Shown here piece after piece: positions 11,128-19,410 of a DNA stretch of 64,000 bases. The DNA is taken from contig CP071499.1 of the NCBI GenBank assembly GCA_017354895.1, positions 1,550,001 to 1,614,000 on the forward strand. Reading direction: 5' to 3'. How positions within the stretch are numbered: position 1 is the stretch's first letter; every line of letters starts with the position of its first letter. The notes beneath the pieces were generated by a model. That model did no database searches and was not told the DNA's origin. It worked only from the letters and a program-made list of their open reading frames with translations. This stretch comes from Podospora comata. Lineage: Eukaryota > Ascomycota > Sordariomycetes > Sordariales > Podosporaceae. Both the position numbers and the translations under genes were made by a program.

Positions 11128-12514
11128 GGATGCAAGTGAGAGTCTTTTCCACTTCTGTAAAGAAAATCAAGTTGTTGAAAATAGGTAATAATCCCAGGAC
11201 TAGCCCTGACTTGTAGAATGCAAACTTGAGCCAACATAAGCCACGCCCGCCCCACATGCTTAGGCGCCTAGGTAGGAAATATTCCTTTGCTATCATGGGA
11301 AGCCTAAACAGTGCCCCAATGCGCTCTGGTTTGATTGGCAGCCATGAGGGAGGTGGCACAAGGGCAGTATTAGCTTTTTTGTTCACATCCACCCAACAGG
11401 TTCAGCCCATTTGTTCTCTTACTTAAAGGCTTTCATAGTACCAGGTAAAAACTACATAGTGCTACGCTGTGAGTTTTGGAAAGTGTCACCTGTCGTGGGG
11501 CCCTTGGGAAAGGCGTCAAAAAGATAATACCGATATTGTTTTTGGTGCTCACGGGCCTACAGGCCATGGTTGGAAGACAGTTTGAACATCGGAACGAAGA
11601 ATTGGACTGACTGCCAAGGCGCGGCCAAAGCATGGCAGGTGTATAAGGTGTCAGGCAAGGCGATGGCAGGTGTACACGGTGTCAGGCAGGGCCTTGGCAG
11701 GCAGGTGAGGTGATTGTGATGTGTAAGCCGTTGGCGCCGTTGAAGTGAAGCTGATGGTGAGAGTAGGCACGGACCGTAGAGAGAGTGGGTATCGTGTTGA
11801 GGATGTGGGAGAACAGTCGGGAGCGCAGGTGGGTTGGTTGATGGAAGTCGTGGGCAGTGATGGGACTGGAAGGCCTTGTGCAGGGAGGTTGATGGGTGTA
11901 GGTGCCAGTGCTGATGTCGATGCCGGTGCCAATGTTAGGGTCGATTCCAGGGCTGGTGAGGGGTGCCAGTGAGGACCTGGGTGGTGGATGTGATGATGGA
12001 TGTCATTTATGGATATGGGTGTTGTTGAGAAAGGGTTAGGGTTTAGTAGAGAGCGGTGAGGGTTGGCAGTATTGGATGTGGGCACCTTGATGGGCAGGCG
12101 CGGGGTGCCCCACAATATCGGAGGTGGTGGTCATCGGTTGCCGGTCATCCATCTCAGTCAACACCGTAGACATAACTGAGATACGTGCCCTGTTGGCCTT
12201 CCTGAGAGAAAACAATTCTGGTGTTAGAAGTAATGAGAAGCGCCGATAAAAGGACGCTCCGAGTCGGGGCCGCTAACCGCCAGCTTAAGCAAAACAGAAA
12301 GAACTCGGGTTTGTAAATAGGACAATGTTCCGAACTCAACTCACTTTGATCATGATCCATAAACGGTGATCCAACATCAAATCGTAATAGTCTCAAGCTT
12401 GACTACAAGCAGAGTTAACCTATTGTTCAAAGACATCCTTTTTTTCCAAATTGCACCATGCATTGTTCTGTTGTACAAGTCTATTATTCGCAGTTCACCA
12501 TCCTAAAAAATTCG
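11128..12514. other. Intergenic region between HET gene and small-gene cluster
   Basis: No supported gene. The longest frame (minus strand, 11651-12115) is low-complexity Pro/Ser/Thr and has no counterpart signature. The interval holds a 31-bp tandem duplication at 11632-11693 and the leader of the HET gene. Confidence 0.55.
11632..11693. repeat. Imperfect 31-bp tandem duplication
   Basis: Two adjacent units, each beginning ATGGCAGGTGTA and ending near GTCAGGCA, differ at only a few bases. A further partial GGCAGG copy follows. No coding role is apparent. Confidence 0.85.
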
Positions 12515-12516
12515 TC

Positions 12517-12524
12517 TATTTAAG
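12517..12524 (+). promoter_or_regulatory. TATTTAAG core-promoter element of small gene at 12687
   Basis: TATTTAAG lies 170 bp upstream of the ATG at 12687. The identical octamer precedes the ATGs at 13463 (145 bp) and 15657 (99 bp), so it is probably the TATA element of this group of small genes. Confidence 0.5.
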
Positions 12525-12686
12525 TACGAGAACTTCTTCCCTCATCACCATCCAAGTTTTTCTCTTCATCATCCTTCTCATGCCCACTATTTGAGCTTTC
12601 TGACTGTTCATCCCAGTATCCCGCAAAACCTCAAATCATCACCAACGCCAACACTTACAAACCCATCACCCCAAACAACAGGCACC

Positions 12687-12965
12687 ATGTGTGTTTTCTA
12701 TGAGTGGTTCTACTCCTGCGGTTGCAAGGTGCCGGGGTTGCTGCAATGCATCCACCGGTGTCCCGACGAGGAGCCCTGCCAATACCCTAGACCGCCAATC
12801 AAGAAGCATATGGACCATCCTTGCCCGCAGCTTCAGTGGGAGGGTAGACGTCTTCATCATGCAGGTGAGAAAGTGCGTAGTGAATATCAGGTGGCCTTTT
12901 TCCCTGGTGGAGGAGGCGGTAGGATTAAGATGGTGGTCGATTTCTTCCCCTGGTGGGGAGACTAG
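12687..12965 (+). CDS. Small Cys-rich protein, CGC/PWW family, member A
   Basis: A 92-residue frame from an ATG in good context (CACCATG). The head MCVFYEWFYSCGC carries the shared signature: Cys2, an aromatic patch, then Cys-Gly-Cys. Further cysteines follow at C21, C25, C31 and C46. The tail MVVDFFPWWGD ends at the TAG at 12963-12965. There is no signal peptide or membrane segment. A 57-bp intron (12873-12929, GTGCGT to AAG) is possible in phase; it would drop a glycine-rich stretch and still keep the PWW tail, at the position where member E also splices. The function is unknown. Fungal proteins opening MC and holding a CGH or CGC block are common from memory, but I cannot name a characterised one. 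Confidence 0.6.
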   Translation: MCVFYEWFYSCGCKVPGLLQCIHRCPDEEPCQYPRPPIKKHMDHPCPQLQWEGRRLHHAGEKVRSEYQVAFFPGGGGGRIKMVVDFFPWWGD

Positions 12966-13317
12966 GATGGCAAGTGTCATTCTAGATCATATTGTTATAA
13001 ACATATCCTTTTTTACCATCAAGAACTAATACTATACCATGCTTGTGCTAATTGTGATGTGATATCTATCACCTGACTTCTTCTTTAGTAGGCACCTTTT
13101 TCGTTAGGAACTTGGAGAGAGATATATACCAACTGTAAAGACCTTGGCAGTACGTCTACAGATATTGTTTAAGGACGCCCCATCGTCTCAACAATTTTAT
13201 TGTTCATAGAACAAATTGAGTAGTACACAGGCTAATCACACAGTACAACCACCAAAGCATTGCATCCTATTATCAACAACCCCATTGCCAACCCTCACTA
13301 ACCCCTCCCAACACCAT

Positions 13318-13325
13318 TATTTAAG
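13318..13325 (+). promoter_or_regulatory. TATTTAAG core-promoter element of broken member B
   Basis: Same octamer as at 12517-12524, here 145 bp upstream of the ATG at 13463. The promoter block was evidently copied with the gene. Confidence 0.5.
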
Positions 13326-13462
13326 CGCCACCCTTTCCTCACCATTCATCTTAGCTTCTTCTCATCATCATCAGTACATCTATACACGAGACGTTTTGAC
13401 AAAGTCTCCCCCCTAACCCAAACCAAACTCTGAACAAACCATTCCACTTCACTTACACAACC

Positions 13463-13804
13463 ATGTGTGAATACGAGCAATAGTTCTTCGCCTGTGGGTG
13501 TCCTGCTGGCGCTGTACAGGTGTCCTACCTCTGCGCTGAGATCAGAATTGCTGGCTGAGCTTGCCAGAGCCCTCAACCGATTGTCAGGCGATATCATCAG
13601 CACATATGTGCTGTTCATACTCTTCCTCCTCCTAAGAAGAGACGGAGTTACAAGTAGGTGAGTTGTTGAGAAAACATGACAGTACTTCCACAGGTGGGGA
13701 AGGATAAGACGTGTTTTGGTAGAATGCCTACAGGTAAGTATGTGAATGATGGTGATCAACCAACCCCTTTTTTTCTTTGGGAATTTTGATACCAAGAACG
13801 AATG
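13463..13804 (+). pseudogene. Broken CGC/PWW family member B
   Basis: The ATG at 13463 opens MCEYEQ and the same frame later reads FFACGCPAG, matching the head of member A. One frame runs from the ATG to a TAG at 13655-13657 (64 codons) but is interrupted by two internal stops, at 13481 and 13556. The first lies where member A has Trp7. Everything else in the frame stays protein-like, including a basic PPKKRRSYK ending. A degenerate PWW-like tail follows at about 13765-13800. A GTGAGT donor follows the basic ending. TpG to TpA change fits repeat-induced point mutation. Read-through or an unseen intron are less likely alternatives. Confidence 0.6.
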
Positions 13805-14175
13805 AATTTCTTTTTTCTTGGACTTCTGTTATCTTTTATCCTTGCTGTAATTGTGCTTTGTGATTACGATACTATATATTTGACCTCATATATGTCTTTG
13901 ACTCTGTCTGACTGTTGACGGAAGACTTCAAAGACTTGCAAAGACTCCTCTTACCTAACTCAAGACCACTGAGTAGAAATGTCCTTTTACCAAATGTTAC
14001 GAGATTTACACAAAATTTAAGTGTGTATGTAAAGCTGTTGCAGTATGGTAGGTACTAAACAATGGGCTTACAAAGTCACAGATCATAAAAGTCACCCAGA
14101 TCAATCAATATACACAACAAACACATGAACTGGCACATAATATTTCTTTCGAAAGATCTTTTTTTATTTTGATCA

Positions 14176-14210
14176 TCACCCCCACCACAGCTCCCACCAG
14201 GGGAGGGAGC
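14176..14210 (-). other. Probable C-terminal PWW exon of member C
   Basis: On the minus strand this reads SLPWWELWWG followed by TGA at 14176-14178. The tail resembles FFPWWGD of member A and PFPWWEK of member E. It sits behind a textbook acceptor (branch TACTAAT, CTAG), but the matching GTAAGT donor is only about 30 nt upstream, shorter than a normal intron, so the splice is uncertain. Confidence 0.4.
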
Positions 14211-14291
14211 TAGGTATTATTAGTATATTATGAACTTACCAGTCATGTCTCAAAGATGACTGACTGCCTTCTGCAAACTTAACAGAACCTG

Positions 14292-14446
14292 TCATCCTAA
14301 TATTTCTCGCAACAAGACAAAATTTACTCGCGCATGAATACCCACTCCACACAGACCCAAAGCCACATGGACGCATTTCTCGGCGCGGACCACATGGCCG
14401 GGGATGATGCAGCCGCAGCCGTAGCAGTATTGGGTGTGAATACACA

Positions 14447-14447
<1 letters not shown>
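14292..14447 (-). CDS. Small Cys-rich protein, CGC/PWW family, member C
   Basis: A 51-codon frame from the ATG at 14445-14447. It opens MCIHTQYCYGCGC, the same head as members A and E, and then has further cysteines at 25 and 33. The start codon follows directly on a 73-nt CAA-type repeat, which therefore forms the end of the 5' leader. A TATATAAA box lies about 230 bp upstream at 14679-14686. Downstream on the same strand, a frame ending SLPWWELWWG stops at 14176-14178. It can be reached by splicing (donor GTAAAT near 14327, then a very short GTAAGT...CTAG intron), which would add the family tail. Product function is unknown. Confidence 0.55.
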
Positions 14448-14519
<72 letters not shown>

Positions 14520-14520
14520 G
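14448..14520. repeat. GTT/CAA trinucleotide array, about 24 copies
   Basis: Perfect GTT repeat on the plus strand (CAA on the minus strand), ending exactly at the start codon of member C. Read as RNA from the minus strand it is an unstructured CAA leader. Confidence 0.97.
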
Positions 14521-14608
14521 GGTGGTGTGGATGGATGCGAGCAAAGTGTTGTTGTGAGAGGGGGAGAGATGATGTGGTGGTTGGTTACTTACCGGAAGTA
14601 GGAAATGG

Positions 14609-14610
<2 letters not shown>

Positions 14611-14646
<36 letters not shown>

Positions 14647-14647
14647 G
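14611..14647. repeat. ATG/CAT trinucleotide array, about 12 copies
   Basis: Perfect ATG repeat on the plus strand (CAT on the minus strand) between the TATA box and start codon of member C. On the minus strand it contains no ATG, so it does not add upstream starts to that transcript. Confidence 0.95.
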
Positions 14648-14678
14648 GATGAGAGGATTTGAGGCGGGGAAGAGTGGG

Positions 14679-14686
14679 TTTATATA
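14679..14686 (-). promoter_or_regulatory. TATA box for member C
   Basis: TATATAAA on the minus strand about 230 bp upstream of the ATG at 14447. It is preceded by AGA and followed by CCC, the only strong TATA match in the interval. Confidence 0.45.
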
Positions 14687-15255
14687 TCTATCTAATGGGA
14701 CAATGGACTGTGGTCGAAGGAATAGTAAAGGCTTTGTCTTCCTTCGTGTTCTTTGGGTTCAAGTTCTTAAAATAGTAAGTGGCACTATTAAGAACAATGC
14801 TTTATCTCTTCATCTTGCCTTCTGAGAAGGTACACAAAATAGGCTGATAGGAGAGGGTAGGTAGGCAAGCAAGCTTTGTTTTACAGGCATCTCAGCCATA
14901 ATAACTCTCGTAGCAGTTCGCCCCCATACTTGCTGCAAACGGATACGTCGCAATAACACACCTAGGTACGTCAGCAGGCCTTCTTCTAGGACTCATTCTT
15001 TGTTTGAAGTTTGAAGACATTGTAAGAGCGCGGGTTGCGACACAGAACAGCATCTCTTCTTCCAGGTAGTAGGAAGTTGATAAGCAGGCAAAGAAACAAC
15101 GGCCGTTTCGTACATAGGTAGGTAATCACATTCAAATTTCAATGGTCAAGAAGAGAAATGAATACTTCAGAGGAAAAAAGTTTTTTATTATATCAAATAT
15201 GCCCAAAAATGATCAACTCATCAATCAGCCCAACGATGTCTCCTACCTCATCCCC

Positions 15256-15297
15256 TCACTCCTCCCACCAGGGGAGAAGTTTTGTGTCGTGAATGAT
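15256..15297 (-). pseudogene. Orphan PWW tail of the CGC/PWW family
   Basis: The minus strand reads VIIHDTKLLPWWEE then TGA at 15256-15258, aligning with the MVVDFFPWWGD tail of member A. I searched both strands up to about 15650 for the matching MC...CGC head and found none. It is either the remnant of a deleted member or the last exon of a diverged gene. Confidence 0.45.
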
Positions 15298-15557
15298 CAC
15301 GGCGGTGCTGAAATATTAGTATTGTCTGAAGGGAAAAAGTGTTTGTTTTGTTGTAACAGCTGGAGTGTTGAAACCATGTGATTGTCCCCAAAGTAGTGCT
15401 ACTAACACCTGCCCATCCGATATCTTTGTCCACTTAGCAATGACCACGTTAAGTAGGTTAACAGCTCTGTTTCCAGTTGCCAAAGCAATGTTCCATGTGG
15501 GCTCTGGCTCATGAACAATCTCATTATCCTGTCCAGTTGAGCCTCACGGCTTTCATC

Positions 15558-15565
15558 TATTTAAG
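15558..15565 (+). promoter_or_regulatory. TATTTAAG core-promoter element of small membrane peptide
   Basis: Identical to the octamer upstream of members A and B, here 99 bp before the ATG at 15657. A short upstream frame (ATG at 15591-15593, 18 codons) lies between. Confidence 0.45.
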
Positions 15566-15656
15566 AGCAGCTATCAAGTGCATTGCCGTCATGGATTCTT
15601 GTTTGCCACCAAATTATTCTAGGAAGTTCAACCGCAACACAGAATAGCCAAGCACC

Positions 15657-15851
15657 ATGGATATCATGGACCTAGTTCACTTGGGGTTCAAGCTTCTGGA
15701 GATGGGGCTTTTCATCGTATATGCGGTTGTGGCCTTCTGTATTTTGTATATTCTGTGGTTTACTGCCGTGGCAGTGGTGTTTTGGGTGCTACCGGAGACA
15801 ATCGTAGTGCGCCGTAGACATATCCCGTTGAGATTTAGTCTCGACTTTTAG
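15657..15851 (+). CDS. Small two-helix membrane peptide, unknown function
   Basis: A 64-residue frame starting at CACCATGG, a strong fungal start context. Residues about 15-32 (LEMGLFIVYAVVAF) and 34-51 (ILYILWFTAVAVVFWVL) are long hydrophobic stretches consistent with one bent or two membrane helices, followed by a basic VRRRH segment. It has no cysteine signature and is not part of the CGC family, but it shares the TATTTAAG element with two of its members and lies among them. No homologue is recognised. A chance frame is possible, though such strong hydrophobicity combined with a good start site argues for a gene. Confidence 0.5.
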   Translation: MDIMDLVHLGFKLLEMGLFIVYAVVAFCILYILWFTAVAVVFWVLPETIVVRRRHIPLRFSLDF

Positions 15852-16537
15852 TTGGATTCTAAAGTCAAGTATTGTTAAGGATCTGGTTCTATAGACATGA
15901 CCCAAGCTGAGTGAGAGCCAACAAAATAAAAAACCGAATTTATCAAAAAAATATCATCTTCCTACATTCCCAACGTTACCTTGTGTATATCTCATATCTA
16001 CTAACGACTGTATTATCTCCCAGAACACGTACCCAGTGAGTGTAATTTTAGAGATTACTTATCAGAGTGCTGATAAAGGCATGACACCAAAGACTGCCGG
16101 CCATATAATGAGTATACCTCTGCTCTGGAGTTAAGAAGAGGTATTTGCAAGGAAACTCCATATAAGTACCAACCAGCTTTCCAGCGTTTCTTCCACGAAC
16201 AGAAGCATATGCGGCTCCATGACGCCAATTATTGCAAGAGAAAGACCAACGGGCTTGAAACAGAGTGAGTCATATAGATACTTCAGTATTCTTCTCTATA
16301 AACGGTCATCATCCGTATTGATAATATCGTTATTCGTACCACAACATTATCCAGATGTTGGTCTACTTAAGCATCCTTGCCTTTCCGTCATGCCTCATAT
16401 TTTCTCTCATGACCATTATCAAACTCTCGAGCCTTTTTGATAGATAGGTATCTACCTACGTAAAGACTCAGACATCAACACTTCACCAACCCAACCAACC
16501 AAACCACCACCAACACCAACCACATATCTCATTCAAG

Positions 16538-16876
16538 ATGTTTGAATACTACGCCAACTACGTCTACTGCGGCTGTGAGACTATTCCCCGCAGAGAGAAA
16601 ATCTGGACATGCCACCCTGTTACTACCCATCAGGTTCTTGAATGCTCCAACCCTGTTGTCGCGCCGAAAGCACGAGATTGGCCCTGCCCTATTCACCAGC
16701 CCGGTGTTCCCGATCCTCTGGACAAGGACAATGATGGGAAACTGGAGATCAAGCGGGAGAACAGGATCAGAGAGAAATTCGATTTTCTCACTCACGATAT
16801 TCCCAACCTGAATGACTCGGACGAAGAGCCAAGCGTAGAGGAAGGCAAAGAGGCAAGCGTAGAGCAAGGTAAGTAG
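16538..16876 (+). CDS. Small Cys-rich protein, CGC/PWW family, member D
   Basis: A 112-residue frame opening MFEYYANYVYCGC; the usual Cys2 is replaced by Phe but the aromatic patch and Cys-Gly-Cys are kept. Further cysteines follow near residues 25, 36 and 50. Unlike its relatives it continues into a charged tail with two short repeats, PSVEEGKEAS and SVEQGK, and has no PWW end. The coding sequence runs straight into an array of GTAAGT-containing repeats, so the frame may really end at a donor within the array and continue in an unrecognised exon. A C/A-rich leader precedes the ATG, as in members A, B and E. Function is unknown. Confidence 0.6.
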   Translation: MFEYYANYVYCGCETIPRREKIWTCHPVTTHQVLECSNPVVAPKARDWPCPIHQPGVPDPLDKDNDGKLEIKRENRIREKFDFLTHDIPNLNDSDEEPSVEEGKEASVEQGK

Positions 16877-16924
16877 GGGCAAGTTAGGTAAGTGAGGTAA
16901 GTAAGGTAAGTAAGGTAAGTAAGG
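16866..16924. repeat. AAGGTAAGT-type tandem repeat at the 3' end of member D
   Basis: Imperfect 8-10 bp units, each containing GTAAGT or GTAAG, repeated about seven times. Each unit matches a consensus fungal splice donor. It overlaps the last codons of member D. Confidence 0.85.
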
Positions 16925-17582
16925 TTTGTCAAGGCAAAGTAGGTGAGGCAAGTATTAATTACTGTGTGATGACAACCAAAACATAAATGCAATAAAATCA
17001 CTCTTTTTTATTTTTAACAACCCTGTTCTTAACTCTGGAGGGCATATTTCTGACCGTAATCATGTGTATTCTTCTCCTCAAGACCGAAGGATTAAAGATA
17101 AGGTAACTCGATGCCTCCACGATGACCTCAGAATTGTAAATATTTGCTTGAACCTCACCCTTACCTAAGTTACCTGAATTTACTAGAGACCTGCCGTTAG
17201 CCATATTGAACCATCCTGGGAAGTCCAGCTACAGCCTCTTCTCTGCAAAGTTAATTCTGCGCCTCAAAAGCCTGCCTACCAAGCACCGTTTGTGAATGAA
17301 GCTATTTCAGGACTCAAGACAAAGCCCAATATACGGGGAAGATAGGAAGAAGAGAACAGACAAAGACATCAATCCCATTGTATATTCTCCACTACACAAA
17401 TCCCTACAGACTATACAACCAACTCTTCCACCCCATCCATCTCACCACAACTTCTCATCATCGTCATTATCACTCACTCACTCACCCCCATCACCAATCT
17501 ACCAACACCCACCACCTTAAGCAGGTAAGTATTTACCCCCCTTCCCCTCTCCCCCCACTCAACCCACAAACATCAGCACAAA

Positions 17583-17900
17583 ATGTGCGTCTACGCCTCC
17601 AACATCTGGGCCTGCGGCTGCGTGGTCAAAAACAAACCCGCCGTCCGCACCCATCCCTGCAGCCACGTTCTCCAGGGGGCCGCTTGCCCTACCCCGGCGG
17701 CAATCACTGTTCGGGCAGTTTACATTGATGGGAAGTGCTACCGTCATCATATGGAGCATAGGGGTCGTGAGCATCGTGGGGATGGGAGATATAACTAAAC
17801 TAACTAACTAAGTGGGTTGAGTTAAAAAGTGGTTGAGAAAAAGCTCTTCCTTTTTCCCTTCCCCTGGTGGGAAAAGGGAGAGTTTGAGGTGAGTAGGTAG
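17583..17900 (+). CDS. Small Cys-rich protein, CGC/PWW family, member E (spliced)
   Basis: The ATG at 17583 opens MCVYASNIWACGC, followed by cysteines near 26, 35 and 53. The model join(17583..17766,17830..17900) gives 84 residues ending FPFPWWEKGEFEVSR. The 63-bp intron has a GTGAGC donor, CTAAC branch points and an AAG acceptor, and the phases match exactly. Without splicing the frame stops at 17796 after 71 residues and loses the tail. The leader holds GTAAGT...CATCAG at 17526-17577, which looks like a 5' UTR intron. Agreement of the tail with member A is the main support for the splice. Function is unknown. Confidence 0.6.
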
Positions 17901-18356
17901 CGACGAGGGTGATGAGGATCAATACATAATTTTAATCAAATATGAAAACTTTTTTCTCTTGATGAAGCACTGGGACGGTTTGATGTTATTGTGATTTAGG
18001 CATGTCGCTGTGAAGTTTGTGGTTGTCTAAGTTGCTTGATATGATGACTCGAGTGTCGAGACCTCGAAGAGCCTGCCCGGCTTCTCGGAGCAGTTGTGAT
18101 TTTGTTCCTAGATGTACCGGAATGTCTGCCGCCTGGTGTGAGTAGGTACCTGTAGAGAGTCCCTAAGTTCTGTGACAGGAAGGAGACGCTTTACTATTGG
18201 CCCTGGTGAATAATCGGTGGCACGGGATACCCCACGCCCTGTGAATGACATGATTAGATAGACCAGATAAAGAATGAGCTTATGTACTCTCACTTCAACC
18301 CACAGCTCTCAACCACAGATTAAACCTCCCAACCCAACCTCCAATACCCTCCCACA
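17901..18356. other. Intergenic region upstream of hydroxyacid dehydrogenase gene
   Basis: Nothing recognisable as a gene. It contains the 3' flank of member E and a C/A-rich leader just before 18357. Confidence 0.5.
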
Positions 18357-19298
18357 ATGCGCCTCGGCTTCCTAGGCCTAGGCAAAATGGGCACCCCCAT
18401 GGCTCTCAACCTATCCCACCACTTCCCCCTCACAGTCTGGAACCGCTCCCCCTCAAAATACCCCCCCCTCCTCCAACCCGGCAGCACCGCCAAACCAGCC
18501 GCAACCCCCCTCCAACTAATACACCAATCCGACCTCATCTTCCTAATGCTCTTCAACGAACAAGCCATCCTCTCCATCCTCACCCCCGACCTAATCCCCC
18601 ACCTCCGCAACAAAACCCTAGTCAACACCTCCTCCGTCTCCGTCCCCTTCAGCCAGCACCTCAACACCTCAATCACAACCACAGGCGGCACCTTCATCGA
18701 GATGCCCGTCAGCGGCAGCAAAATCCCAGCCCAGCAAGGCCGTCTAGTCGGCATGCTAGCCGCAAACAACCCCTCCCTCGCAGACAGCATCAGACCTTAC
18801 ATCCAGCCCATGACCAGCGCAGCCATCTACTGCGGCCCCGTCGGCTCCGGCCTCAAGATGAAATACGCCGTCAACACCTTCCTCATCACCGTGACCGTCG
18901 GCTTGGCCGAGGCCGCGAACCTGGCTTCGGCACAGGGGCTGGACCTTGACGCCTTTGGGCAGGTGCTCGAGGCTGGGCCGATGGCCTCTGCTTACTCAAA
19001 GCTTAAAGTTGACAAGATTCTCAGGGAGGATTGGTCAGCTCAGGCTACCATAAAGGACTGCTACAACAGCACTCAGCTTATCACGGCCGCTGCGGAAGGT
19101 GCAGGCGCCGAGACGCTCCTGACCCAGTTGTGTGGCTCATTATACAAGCGGGCAATTGAGTCTGGGCTTGCTGACGAAGACATGATATCTGTGGTCAAGT
19201 GTCTGCCAACAAGAGGCGATGACGAGTGTTGTGTTAAAAAGGGGGCTTTTAAGGTTGAGAATGAGGGAAAGCAAGAGAGAATTCCGGGATGTCTATGA
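18357..19298 (+). CDS. NAD(P)-dependent beta-hydroxyacid dehydrogenase (3-hydroxyisobutyrate dehydrogenase-like)
   Basis: A 313-residue intronless frame. It has the family's three marks: the dinucleotide-binding GFLGLGKMGTPMA at residues 4-16, the substrate-site block EMPVSGSK at 115-122, and the catalytic-lysine block GSGLKMKYAVN with K169 and N173. Members oxidise or reduce short beta-hydroxyacids (3-hydroxyisobutyrate, tartronate semialdehyde, succinic semialdehyde); the exact substrate cannot be told. It lacks an obvious mitochondrial presequence, which argues against the standard valine-pathway enzyme. The first 500 bp of the coding strand are extremely C-rich and the remainder is not. 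The C-terminal 40 residues look less conserved. Confidence 0.88.
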   Translation: MRLGFLGLGKMGTPMALNLSHHFPLTVWNRSPSKYPPLLQPGSTAKPAATPLQLIHQSDLIFLMLFNEQAILSILTPDLIPHLRNKTLVNTSSVSVPFSQHLNTSITTTGGTFIEMPVSGSKIPAQQGRLVGMLAANNPSLADSIRPYIQPMTSAAIYCGPVGSGLKMKYAVNTFLITVTVGLAEAANLASAQGLDLDAFGQVLEAGPMASAYSKLKVDKILREDWSAQATIKDCYNSTQLITAAAEGAGAETLLTQLCGSLYKRAIESGLADEDMISVVKCLPTRGDDECCVKKGAFKVENEGKQERIPGCL

Positions 19299-19410
19299 AT
19301 GGGGTTAGCAAGTTGGGATGGTTATGAAGGTTAAAAGTCTTCAATAATAAGAGGAGCTGCCTATTCGTCTCGCCAGGGACTTGCGCAGAGCTAATTCTCC
19401 TTCCAGCCCT

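Noticed and set aside
11651-12115. 154-codon minus-strand frame
   Set aside because: Low-complexity Pro/Ser/Thr sequence from a G/T-rich strand; no family signature.
14236-14544. Poly-glutamine protein on the minus strand
   Set aside because: The Gln run is the CAA array read as protein. The shifted frame starting right after the array encodes the CGC family member instead.
14334-14825. Poly-valine/poly-aspartate frame on the plus strand
   Set aside because: It is produced by translating the GTT and GAT microsatellites and starts at an ATG with no support.
14176-17900. Possibility that the repeated small genes are a CRISPR-like or transposon array
   Set aside because: The similarity is at protein level with different DNA, there are no terminal repeats or target duplications, and the organism is a fungus.
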